Shown: positions 1 through 6,097 of the stretch, in pieces
How the letters are laid out: the number at the start of each line of letters is the position of its first letter
How positions within the stretch are numbered: the stretch's first letter is position 1
Source of the DNA: DATLBY01 sp035526665
GTDB taxonomy: Bacteria > Acidobacteriota > Terriglobia > Bryobacterales > Bryobacteraceae
Reading direction: 5' to 3'
Length of the DNA stretch: 10,307 nt
Assembly: GCA_035526665.1 (NCBI GenBank)
Contig: DATLBY010000253.1
Coordinates: forward strand, 1-10,307
Notes under the pieces: model-generated
The model's input: the letters and a program-made list of their open reading frames with translations, nothing else
What the model was told of the DNA's origin: nothing
The model's database searches: none
Position numbers and translations under genes: made by a program

Positions 1-115
1 CGCTCTGCACGATGTGATTGCGCACCAGAGACCGCAGCTCTTCGATACTGACGCCGAGTCGTTCAGCCGCTTCGATCTCGGAATAATGAACTTGTAGCGC
101 TTTGGAAAGGAGCAT
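1..115 (-). CDS. Small helix-turn-helix protein, 5' part only
   Basis: Reading leftward from the ATG at 115-113, 38 codons remain open to the window edge, so only the N-terminus is visible. It begins MLLSKALQVHYSEIEAAERL and continues GVSIEELRSLVRNHIVQS. The stretch from Tyr11 to about Val36 has the pattern of a MerR/excisionase-type helix-turn-helix: 'YSEIEAAERLGV' as the first helix and turn, 'SIEELRSLV' as the recognition helix. That suggests DNA binding, but the target and any further domain lie outside the window. No Shine-Dalgarno sequence is visible before the ATG, although a plausible promoter lies about 20 bases upstream. The gene is transcribed divergently from gatB. A non-DNA-binding helical protein is the alternative. 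Confidence 0.6.
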   Translation of the reverse strand, partial: MLLSKALQVHYSEIEAAERLGVSIEELRSLVRNHIVQS

Positions 116-140
116 AATTAGGAAGTTGTCTACTGTAAGA

Positions 141-169
141 ATTGTATAGATCTAGACGGCGCTTCCCAA
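141..169 (-). promoter_or_regulatory. Sigma70-type promoter for the leftward HTH gene
   Basis: On the minus strand TTGGGA (169-164, 4 of 6 to TTGACA) and TACAAT (146-141, 5 of 6 to TATAAT) are separated by exactly 17 bases. Transcription would start near 134, giving a leader of roughly 19 bases before the ATG at 115. The spacer contains the palindrome TAGATCTA (147-154) and could hold an operator, but nothing else supports that. Confidence 0.45.
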
Positions 170-210
170 TCAGGCGGAGTGCTTAGTTGCGCCCCTGTAT
201 CGCCTCACGG

Positions 211-259
211 AAAAAACGAGACTAAAGCCTAAGGAAATCCCGTAGCCGACCTTAGTCTC
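211..259 (-). terminator. Rho-independent terminator-like hairpin, leftward
   Basis: On the minus strand GAGACTAA (259-252) pairs perfectly with TTAGTCTC (225-218), followed by one G and then six T residues (216-211). The loop is long (26 bases). It contains CCTTAG, which can instead pair with CTAAGG overlapping the 5' arm, so two mutually exclusive foldings exist. No protein gene on the minus strand reads into it, so it either ends a small RNA or stops antisense transcription out of gatB before it reaches the HTH gene. Confidence 0.5.
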
Positions 260-295
260 CGCCTCCAGCCTGGCTGGACTTCGCTCCCAGCCCCG
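211..295 (-). ncRNA. Candidate small structured RNA, about 85 nt
   Basis: If transcription starts near 295 (from the possible promoter at 302-329) and ends at the T6 tract at 211, the product is about 85 nt and almost fully foldable. A 5' hairpin GGCTGG (292-287) with CCAGCC (277-272) has a 9-base loop, and an overlapping alternative pairs CCAGC with GCTGG across 277-265. The 3' half is the long terminator stem. There is no convincing ORF. This is an inference from promoter, stems and terminator; I do not recognise the RNA family. The stretch could instead be a non-coding repeat or a protective terminator. Confidence 0.28.
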
Positions 296-309
296 GCCGC
301 TTCTATAAT
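280..309 (+). promoter_or_regulatory. gatB promoter with perfect -10, probably leaderless
   Basis: A perfect TATAAT lies at 304-309. The best -35 candidate is the weak TTCGCT at 280-285 (18-base spacer). Seven bases beyond the -10 box is 316, the A of the gatB ATG, so the expected transcript would have no 5' leader. No Shine-Dalgarno sequence precedes the ATG, which is consistent with this. The -35 is poor, so the exact start point is uncertain. Confidence 0.5.
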
Positions 310-329
310 GAGAAAATGTCCGCCGTCAG
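302..329 (-). promoter_or_regulatory. Possible leftward promoter overlapping gatB start
   Basis: On the minus strand CTGACG (329-324, 4 of 6 to TTGACA) and TATAGA (307-302, 4 of 6 to TATAAT) are 16 bases apart, with a predicted start near 295. Its -10 hexamer overlaps the plus-strand TATAAT of gatB, so the site would be bidirectional. The matches are moderate and the call rests partly on the terminator found downstream. Confidence 0.25.
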
Positions 330-1794
330 TGTTGGCCCTCCCTCGCCGGAAGTTTGCGCGAAGTACGAAGTTGTCATCGGACTCGAGGTCCACGTCCAGC
401 TCGCCACGCGCACGAAGATTTTTTGCGGCTGCCCCACCAGCTTCGGCGCGCCGCCGAACACCAACGTCTGCCCGGTTTGCCTCGGGTTGCCGGGAGCACT
501 GCCTGTGCTCAGCAAACAGGCCGTGGAGATGGCCATCAAAGCGGCGCTCGCGCTGAACTGCGAGGTCAGGACCCGTTCCATCTTCGCGCGGAAGAACTAT
601 TTTTATCCCGACCTTCCCAAGGGCTACCAGATTTCGCAATACGACAAGCCGCTGGCCGAGCACGGGTTCGCCGATGTCACCGCCGCCGGCGAGAGCAAGC
701 GTATCGGGATCACGCGCGTTCACATGGAAGACGACGCCGGCAAGAGCATTCACGATGGCTTCAAAGATTCCGATAGATATTCCTACGTGGACCTCAACCG
801 TTCGGGTACACCCCTGATTGAGATCGTCAGCGAGCCGGATATGCGGAGCTCGGATGAGGCTTACGCCTATTTGACCGAGTTGAAACAGGTACTACAGTTT
901 ATCGATGTCTCGACTTGCGATATGGAGAAGGGACACCTGCGCTGCGATGCCAACGTTTCTGTGCGTTTGAAAGGCCAGGAGAAGCTGGGAACAAAAGCTG
1001 AGGTCAAAAACCTGAATTCCTTCCGTTATCTGAAGATGGCTCTCGATTACGAGATTCTGCGTCAGATCGGGTTGATCGAGGCCGGCGGCAAGGTGATTCA
1101 GGAGACCCGGCTATACAACGCCGACACCGGCGAAACCGCAAGCATGCGGAGCAAGGAGCAGGCCCACGACTATCGCTACTTCCCGGAGCCCGATCTGGTA
1201 CCTCTCCGGATCAGTGACGTCTGGATGGAGAGCGTTCGGCGTGACATGCCGGAATTGCCGGCGCAAAAGCGAGCCCGGTTTATCGAGTCGTATGGATTGC
1301 GCGAGTACGATGCCCAGGTGCTCACGTTGACGCGCTCAGCCAGCGAGTATTACGAAAAGACCGCGGCCATTGCGGGCGATCCGAAGATCGCGGCGAACTG
1401 GGTCATGGGGGACCTCGCGGCGGTTCTCAAGGCGGAAAACAAAGACTATGCCGATTCCAGCGTCACGGCCGAGCGCCTGGGCGAACTGGTCGGGCTGATC
1501 GTTGCAGGCGAAATCTCAGGCAAGCTTGCCAAGGATATCTTCGGCAGGATGGTGGAGACCGGCGACTCCGCGGCCGTGATTATGGAGCGCGAGGGGCTGA
1601 AGCAGATCAGCGATTCGGGAGCGCTCGACGCAATTCTGGATGACGTGATCGCTGCCAATCCCAAACAGGTGGAGCAGTACAGATCCGGTAAAACGGCTGT
1701 CCTCGGTTTCCTGGTGGGACAGGTGATGAAAGCGTCGCGCGGACAGGCAAATCCCGGAACTGTAAATGAGATGTTGAAGGCCAAGCTGCAATGA
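316..1794 (+). CDS. gatB: Asp-tRNA(Asn)/Glu-tRNA(Gln) amidotransferase subunit B
   Basis: This is subunit B of the GatCAB amidotransferase, which converts misacylated Glu-tRNA(Gln) and/or Asp-tRNA(Asn) to the amide form using ammonia supplied by GatA; it acts in the cytosol. At 492 residues it has the usual family length. The catalytic cradle carries IGLEVHVQL (21-29), a CxC...CxxC cysteine set (Cys37, 39, 52, 55) that is a likely zinc site, KNYFYPDLPKGYQISQ (93-108), RVHMEDDAGK (134-143), DLNRSGTPLIEIVSEPD (159-175), DMEKGHLRCDANVS (202-215), KNLNSFR (231-237) and HDYRYFPEPDL (284-294). The C-terminal third is the helical and YqeY-like tRNA-binding tail. The ATG at 316 is chosen because the conserved core begins about 20 residues later; the ATG at 308 is out of frame. 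gatA and gatC are not in the window, so gatB is not in a visible gatCAB operon. It looks intact. Confidence 0.97.
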   Translation: MSAVSVGPPSPEVCAKYEVVIGLEVHVQLATRTKIFCGCPTSFGAPPNTNVCPVCLGLPGALPVLSKQAVEMAIKAALALNCEVRTRSIFARKNYFYPDLPKGYQISQYDKPLAEHGFADVTAAGESKRIGITRVHMEDDAGKSIHDGFKDSDRYSYVDLNRSGTPLIEIVSEPDMRSSDEAYAYLTELKQVLQFIDVSTCDMEKGHLRCDANVSVRLKGQEKLGTKAEVKNLNSFRYLKMALDYEILRQIGLIEAGGKVIQETRLYNADTGETASMRSKEQAHDYRYFPEPDLVPLRISDVWMESVRRDMPELPAQKRARFIESYGLREYDAQVLTLTRSASEYYEKTAAIAGDPKIAANWVMGDLAAVLKAENKDYADSSVTAERLGELVGLIVAGEISGKLAKDIFGRMVETGDSAAVIMEREGLKQISDSGALDAILDDVIAANPKQVEQYRSGKTAVLGFLVGQVMKASRGQANPGTVNEMLKAKLQ

Positions 1795-1806
1795 GCTACT
1801 TTGAAG

Positions 1807-1826
1807 TTGGGAGACTTGTCTCCCAA
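1807..1826. other. Perfect 8-bp hairpin with CTTG loop
   Basis: TTGGGAGA (1807-1814), loop CTTG (1815-1818), then TCTCCCAA (1819-1826), located 12 bases after the gatB stop and 32 bases before the next start codon. CUUG is a known stable RNA tetraloop. There is no T tract on either side, so it is not a standard intrinsic terminator. It may stabilise the gatB mRNA 3' end, attenuate read-through, or be a dyad operator; the sequence alone does not decide. Confidence 0.5.
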
Positions 1827-1858
1827 AATGATTAAAGGCTTTCTATGGACGGTCCTCG

Positions 1859-3103
1859 ATGCCGGCAGACAACTTGCTTTTCTGCACCGAACTCGTGGGC
1901 CTCGCTGTCTATGACACCCGAGGCCGTAAAATTGGCCGTGTCAAAGATAGCGCCGTGGTGCCGCTCATTGATCCCGCCCGCGTCGATCGCTTTCTGGTAG
2001 GTGGCGGCTGGTCTTGGCTGTCGGTACGCTACGATCAGGTCAAATCCATATCGCTGAAGGGAATCTATCTCAAGGACGAGCGGCTGACGCCCTACCACTC
2101 GGATGAATACATGTTGCGCATCGCGCGCGACCTGCTCGATCAGCAAATCATCGATGCCCTGGGCCGCAAAGTAGTGCGCGTCACCGATGTCACCTTCGAG
2201 ATCCGCAAAGACGGCGATGGCGAAATTCTCTGCGTACTGGAAGTGGACATTGGGATGCGGAGCATCTTCCGCCGCTTGGTCCAGGGCGTTCTGCCGCCGG
2301 CTATTGTACGCCGGCTACAGGGCCCGATTCCGCCGAATTCCATCCGGTGGGAATACTGCAACATCGTGGAGCCCGATCCGCAGCGGCGGCTCCGGCTCAA
2401 TATATCCAACCACGCGCTGGAGAAAATGCACCCGGCGGACCTCGCCGACATCATGGAAGAGCTGGGACCCGACGACCGCGAAGCGATTATGGAAACCATC
2501 GATCACGAAGTAGCTGCCGAGGCCCTCTCCGAGATGGATCCGGATGTCCAGGCGAGCATTCTGGAGTCGCTCGAAGCCGAGAAGGCCGCCCAGATTATTG
2601 AAGAAATGTCGCCGGACGAAGCTGCGCACGCCCTGGCTGAGCTGGAGGAAGCGACGTCCCAGGAAATCTTGGAAGAGATGACGCCCGAATCCAAAACAGA
2701 AGTCCGCGATCTTATCGAATACGATGAAAAAACGGCCGGTTTCCTGATGAATACCGAGTTTGTCGCCTTGCCGGAGGCCGCTACCATTTCGCACGCGATG
2801 GAAGCGCTTCGCGACAATGAAGAGTTGCTCGAATCGTTGAACACGCTATTTCTGGTGGATTCCGGAAAGCGCCTGGTAGGGACCGTACCCCTGGCAAGAC
2901 TATTTATCGCTTCCGGCCCCTCGGCGGTTAAGGATCTGGCGGCCGACACGCTGATTCAGGTTTCAGTGAACGAGAAGCAGGACCGCGTCACCGAATTGTT
3001 CGACAAGTACAATGTCTTGACTCTGCCGGTGGTGGATGAGGAAAATCGGCTAGCCGGTGTGATTACGGCCGACGACATCATTACGGTGCTCAGGCAGAAA
3101 TAA
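1859..3103 (+). CDS. Soluble PRC-barrel / MgtE sensor (N domain + CBS pair)
   Basis: A 414-residue cytosolic protein with no membrane segment. Residues 10-66 (ELVGLAVYDTRGRKIGRVKD...) and about 95-140 (DQQIIDALGRKVVRVTDVTF...) resemble two PRC-barrel modules. Residues 185-298 match the MgtE N domain: HPADLADIMEELGPDDREAI opens a series of short acidic helices with recurring EEM-P-E/D turns, then KTAGFLMNTE leads into CBS. Two CBS motifs follow (about 300-350 and 360-411), ending GVITADDIITVLRQK. In MgtE channels these parts sense Mg2+ and gate the pore through a plug helix; here both the plug helix and the pore are absent. The Asp pair D405-D406 is kept, but the position two residues on, often acidic in MgtE, seems to be Thr. 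The ATG at 1859 is the only possible ATG start, since an in-frame stop lies at 1829; GGACGG at 1847 is a weak ribosome site. The stop is 6 bases before an NRAMP-type transporter gene, which it probably regulates. Direct evidence for Mg2+ binding is lacking. Confidence 0.88.
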   Translation: MPADNLLFCTELVGLAVYDTRGRKIGRVKDSAVVPLIDPARVDRFLVGGGWSWLSVRYDQVKSISLKGIYLKDERLTPYHSDEYMLRIARDLLDQQIIDALGRKVVRVTDVTFEIRKDGDGEILCVLEVDIGMRSIFRRLVQGVLPPAIVRRLQGPIPPNSIRWEYCNIVEPDPQRRLRLNISNHALEKMHPADLADIMEELGPDDREAIMETIDHEVAAEALSEMDPDVQASILESLEAEKAAQIIEEMSPDEAAHALAELEEATSQEILEEMTPESKTEVRDLIEYDEKTAGFLMNTEFVALPEAATISHAMEALRDNEELLESLNTLFLVDSGKRLVGTVPLARLFIASGPSAVKDLAADTLIQVSVNEKQDRVTELFDKYNVLTLPVVDEENRLAGVITADDIITVLRQK

Positions 3104-3109
3104 CGGGCG

Positions 3110-4351
3110 ATGATCAAGCGCTTCCGGTATCACATCGCGATCTTCTTCTCCGTCATCGGTCCGGGCTTCATTACCGCCGTTGTAGACAATGACGCGGGTG
3201 GCATTTTCACCTACTCGCAGGCGGGCGCGCGCTGGGGATATCTGCCGCTTTGGACGCTGCTTCCAATCACCATCCTGCTGATCGTCGCTCAGGAGATGTG
3301 TTCGCGCATGGGGGCGGTCACGGGAAAAGGTCTTTCCGATCTGATCCGCGAAGAATTTGGACTGCGGACCACCTTCTTCACCATGGCCGTCCTAGTAGCC
3401 GCCAACCTCACTAATGTGATGGCCAATTTCGCCGGGGTCGCCAGCTCACTCGAGCTGTTCGGGATCAGCCGCTACATTAGCGTACCCATCGTCGCCGTTG
3501 GTGTCTGGATGCTCATTGTCAAGGCATCCTACGCCAGCGTGGAGAAGGTGTTTCTCTTCGCGTGTTCGCTGTATGTTTGTTACATCGTTTCCGGTGTCCT
3601 GGTGAAGCCCGACTGGAAGCAGGCGGCGATTTACAGCGTCAGGCCGGTTCTGATGCTGGACAGCGACTACATCACCATGCTCATCGGCATGGTGGGCACA
3701 TCGGTTGCGCCCTGGATGCAGTTTTACCTGCAAGCCGCCATCGTCGAAAAGGGAGTGACCGCAAAGGAATATGCGGAGTCCCGGATTGAAGTGGTGGTGG
3801 GCTGTATTGTGATGACGGTGATTGCGTTCTTCATCATCGTCGCGTGCGCTGGAGCTATTTGGACCAACGGACCGAAGGATATTCACAATGCAACCGACGC
3901 GGTGCAGGCGCTGAAACCGTTTGGACCCTACGCCTCGCTTCTCTTCTGCGCCGGCCTCTTTAATGCATCCATGTTTGCCGCCTGCATCCTCCCGCTATCC
4001 ACTGCTTACACGGTGTGCGAAGGGCTGGGATTCGAATCGGGCGTAAACCGCCGGTTCAATGAGGCGCCGATCTTCTATTGGCTATTCACTCTCTTGATCG
4101 TGATCGGCGCGGGCGTCATTTTGATCCCGAATTTCCCGCTGGTGAGAATGATTCTATTCTCTCAGGTGGTGAATGGGGTGCTGCTGCCGTTTGTTCTCAT
4201 CTTCATGACGCTGCTGGTAAATAAGGCGGGCCTGATGAAGGAGTGGGTGAATTCCCGCACCTACAATCTGGTGGCGTGGACATCGGTCGCCATCATGATC
4301 GGCCTGACCCTGGCATTAGTCGGCATCAGTGTTCGTGATCTGACGCATTAA
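3110..4351 (+). CDS. NRAMP/SLC11 transporter with altered metal site, likely Mg2+
   Basis: A 413-residue integral membrane protein with about 11 hydrophobic segments (roughly 11-33, 43-62, 86-110, 122-140, 146-165, 187-212, 228-251, 272-302, 322-341, 344-370, 386-406). GPGF at 17-20 and QAGA at 37-40 anchor the alignment to NRAMP TM1. The canonical DPGN there reads DAGG (28-31), so the metal-ligand Asn is Gly31. In TM6 the canonical MPHN reads APWM (200-203), so the metal-ligand Met is Ala200 and the His is Trp202. Family knowledge: loss of the soft Met ligand removes a feature favouring Mn2+/Fe2+ over Mg2+/Ca2+, and the NRAMP-related Mg2+ transporters (NRMT) differ at these positions. With an MgtE-type sensor gene 6 bases upstream, Mg2+ uptake across the inner membrane is the best inference. 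Mn2+ transport, another ion, or a lost metal function remain possible. No strong ribosome site precedes the ATG, suggesting coupling to the gene before it. Confidence 0.88.
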   Translation: MIKRFRYHIAIFFSVIGPGFITAVVDNDAGGIFTYSQAGARWGYLPLWTLLPITILLIVAQEMCSRMGAVTGKGLSDLIREEFGLRTTFFTMAVLVAANLTNVMANFAGVASSLELFGISRYISVPIVAVGVWMLIVKASYASVEKVFLFACSLYVCYIVSGVLVKPDWKQAAIYSVRPVLMLDSDYITMLIGMVGTSVAPWMQFYLQAAIVEKGVTAKEYAESRIEVVVGCIVMTVIAFFIIVACAGAIWTNGPKDIHNATDAVQALKPFGPYASLLFCAGLFNASMFAACILPLSTAYTVCEGLGFESGVNRRFNEAPIFYWLFTLLIVIGAGVILIPNFPLVRMILFSQVVNGVLLPFVLIFMTLLVNKAGLMKEWVNSRTYNLVAWTSVAIMIGLTLALVGISVRDLTH

Positions 4352-4362
4352 AATAAGATTAT

Positions 4363-4752
4363 ATGCTCAGGTGGTATTTCGTCCTATGGCTCGCATGCTC
4401 GGTGGCCGCGCCGGCCCAGAAGAAGCAGCCAAAGCCTCCCGAGGTTGAACTTCTGCAGGCGGCCGCACACCGGGACGCCGGGAACATCAACATCGACGGC
4501 AAAGTGAAGAACACCGGCGACAAACCCATCAAGAACCTCGCCGTGCTCTATGACTTTCTGGATTCCGACAACCACGTGCTGACCAGCGTCAAGGGGGAAG
4601 TGGAAGAATCCGTGGTCGCCCCGGGAGAAGAGGTCGAATTCCACGCTCAAGTAAAGGAGCCTCCCCGGGCCACCAGCTTTCAGGTGAATTTCGAGGATGG
4701 AGGCGGCAAGTATCTGCGGCCCGCCAAGATAGAGGTGCTTCCGATCGAGTAG
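4363..4752 (+). CDS. Secreted FxLYD-type small protein
   Basis: A 129-residue protein starting 11 bases after the transporter stop. Residues 1-18 (MLRWYFVLWLACSVAAPA) look like a Sec signal peptide with cleavage after APA; a lysine/proline-rich linker follows. The remainder fits an FxLYD-type beta-sandwich: GKVKNTGDKPIKNLAVLYDF (about 47-66), then a D-S-D turn, and an EEVEF strand near the end of the fold. Such domains are found in bacterial envelope proteins of unknown function. There is no lipobox cysteine, so it is probably periplasmic and soluble. Its position after a transporter gene could mean co-expression, but no functional link is shown. Confidence 0.75.
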   Translation: MLRWYFVLWLACSVAAPAQKKQPKPPEVELLQAAAHRDAGNINIDGKVKNTGDKPIKNLAVLYDFLDSDNHVLTSVKGEVEESVVAPGEEVEFHAQVKEPPRATSFQVNFEDGGGKYLRPAKIEVLPIE

Positions 4753-4796
4753 CGGCCGCGGCTAATTCGCGTGACCGGCTCGTTTGGGGGCTCCCT

Positions 4797-4805
4797 TGCT
4801 AGAAT
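4797..4805 (+). promoter_or_regulatory. Extended -10 promoter for aroA
   Basis: TGCTAGAAT is an extended -10 element (TG at 4797-4798, TAGAAT 4800-4805, 5 of 6 to TATAAT). No good -35 is found at the right distance, which extended -10 promoters tolerate. Transcription would begin near 4812, only about 5 bases before the aroA ATG at 4817, again giving an almost leaderless message. It also implies that aroA and the genes after it form a transcription unit separate from the transporter genes. Confidence 0.4.
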
Positions 4806-4816
4806 TGATATCTCCC

Positions 4817-6097
4817 ATGCAAAAAACCATTTCTCCGGCTCGCCGTCTTCAGGGGAGCGTGCGTATTCCGGGTGACAAATCTATTTCGCACCGGTATGCC
4901 ATGCTGTCAGCGATCGCCGAGGGCGTTACGAAAATACATAACTATTCGACCGGCGCCGACTGCCAGTCGACACTCGGCTGCGTGAGCGCCCTTGGCATTC
5001 CCGTCGAGCGTGAGGACGGCGTCGTGCGGGTGGGCGGTCAGGGTCTGGATGGATTGAAAGTTCCCGCCGCTACGCTGGACGCGGGCAACTCCGGCTCCAC
5101 CATCCGCATGCTCTCCGGAATTCTGGCGGCACAGCCGTTCACCTCGCGCATCGCGGGCGATGAATCCCTTTCCCGCCGTCCCATGGAGCGCATCATGAAG
5201 CCGCTCGCGGAAATGGGCGCCACCATCCACGCGCAGAACGGTAAGTACCCGCCCCTCGAAATCACCGGCGGGAAGTTGCGGCCGATTGACTACACGCTTC
5301 CGGTCGCCAGCGCGCAGGTGAAGACGTGCGTCCTTTTCGGCGGACTGTACGCTGACGGCGTAACTACCGTTCGCGAATCGATCCGCACACGCGACCATTC
5401 GGAGCTTGCATTGCGCGAATTTGGCGCGGAAATTGAATCCATAAAGGGCGTGATCCGGATGCAAGGGCGCCCCCGATTACAGGCGCGTGAGTTGCTGGTC
5501 CCCGGGGACCTTTCGTCGGCCGCGTTCTTCCTGGTGGCCGCGCTGATCGTCCCCGGCTCGGAGCTGATCCTGACGGGCGTCGGTTTGAATCCGACACGCT
5601 CCTCGCTGATTGATTTCCTGGTAGGCTGCGGAGCGCAGATCAAGATTCTGGATATTCAGCAGATCGGCGGCGAATTGGTCGGCAATCTTCAGGTGAAAGG
5701 AGGGCGAATCGAAGGTGGTCTGATTGAAAAGGCCTTGACCGCGTCTGTAATCGATGAAATCCCGGTTTTGGCAGTATTAGGCGCCGTGAGCGAGAGAGGG
5801 CTTACTGTTCGCGACGCTTCCGAACTGAGAATCAAAGAAACTGACAGAATTGCGACCGTGGCGGATAACTTTCAGCGCATGGGAGTGTCTATTGAAGTAG
5901 CGCCTGACGGGTTTTTTGTGCCCGGCAACCAGCGATTCCGCGGGGCAAGGGTAGATTCGTTTGGGGACCACAGAATTGCGATGGCGTGCGCGGTGGCTGG
6001 ACTCGCCGCGGATGGAGAAACAACAGTCTTGAATGCCGGTGCTGCCTCGGTCTCTTACCCCGAGTTTTACGATACGCTGCAACAGATAAGCGCATGA
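4817..6097 (+). CDS. aroA: 3-phosphoshikimate 1-carboxyvinyltransferase (EPSP synthase)
   Basis: Sixth step of the shikimate pathway: transfers enolpyruvyl from PEP to shikimate-3-phosphate, in the cytosol. From ATG 4817 the protein has 426 residues, normal for the family. Visible motifs are PGDKSISHR (18-26, substrate Lys21 and Arg26), DAGNSGSTIRML (88-99), SRRPM (119-123), SAQVKT (165-170), RDHSE (192-196), DEIP (313-316, catalytic Asp313), ELRIKETDRI (336-345, Glu341 and Arg344) and GDHRIAMA (383-390). SAQVKT and RDHSE resemble class II enzymes (Bacillus/Agrobacterium-like) more than the E. coli class. The position that is Ala in the Agrobacterium CP4 enzyme is Gly93 here. An in-frame TTG at 4784 would add 11 residues, but it lies upstream of the promoter and lacks family support, so ATG 4817 is preferred. 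The TGA overlaps the next start codon (ATGA). Confidence 0.97.
   Translation: MQKTISPARRLQGSVRIPGDKSISHRYAMLSAIAEGVTKIHNYSTGADCQSTLGCVSALGIPVEREDGVVRVGGQGLDGLKVPAATLDAGNSGSTIRMLSGILAAQPFTSRIAGDESLSRRPMERIMKPLAEMGATIHAQNGKYPPLEITGGKLRPIDYTLPVASAQVKTCVLFGGLYADGVTTVRESIRTRDHSELALREFGAEIESIKGVIRMQGRPRLQARELLVPGDLSSAAFFLVAALIVPGSELILTGVGLNPTRSSLIDFLVGCGAQIKILDIQQIGGELVGNLQVKGGRIEGGLIEKALTASVIDEIPVLAVLGAVSERGLTVRDASELRIKETDRIATVADNFQRMGVSIEVAPDGFFVPGNQRFRGARVDSFGDHRIAMACAVAGLAADGETTVLNAGAASVSYPEFYDTLQQISA

Noticed and set aside
1795..1858. Mg2+ riboswitch in front of the sensor-transporter pair
   Set aside because: The 64-base gap holds only one small hairpin, far too short for the known Mg2+ riboswitch folds, and has no T-tract terminator.
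2411..2710. Acidic helical repeats in the sensor protein as a coiled coil or tandem DNA repeat
   Set aside because: The periodic EEM-P pattern is the normal helical array of the MgtE N domain, and the DNA is not repeated at nucleotide level.
4354..4359. TAAGAT as a -10 box for the FxLYD gene
   Set aside because: The predicted start would fall inside the coding sequence and there is no -35; co-transcription with the transporter gene is simpler.
4752..4759. GC palindrome GCGGCCGC just after the FxLYD gene as a terminator
   Set aside because: It has no loop room and no following T tract; in GC-rich DNA such an 8-base palindrome is easily chance.
4784..4816. TTG start adding 11 residues to AroA
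   Set aside because: It lies upstream of the extended -10 box, uses a rare start codon and adds residues that EPSP synthases do not have; ATG 4817 fits the family start.
5986..6093. Upstream in-frame start adding 36 residues to the GH57 protein
   Set aside because: The added residues are Arg/Trp/Cys-rich, overlap the conserved end of aroA in another frame, and precede the point where GH57 proteins normally begin.
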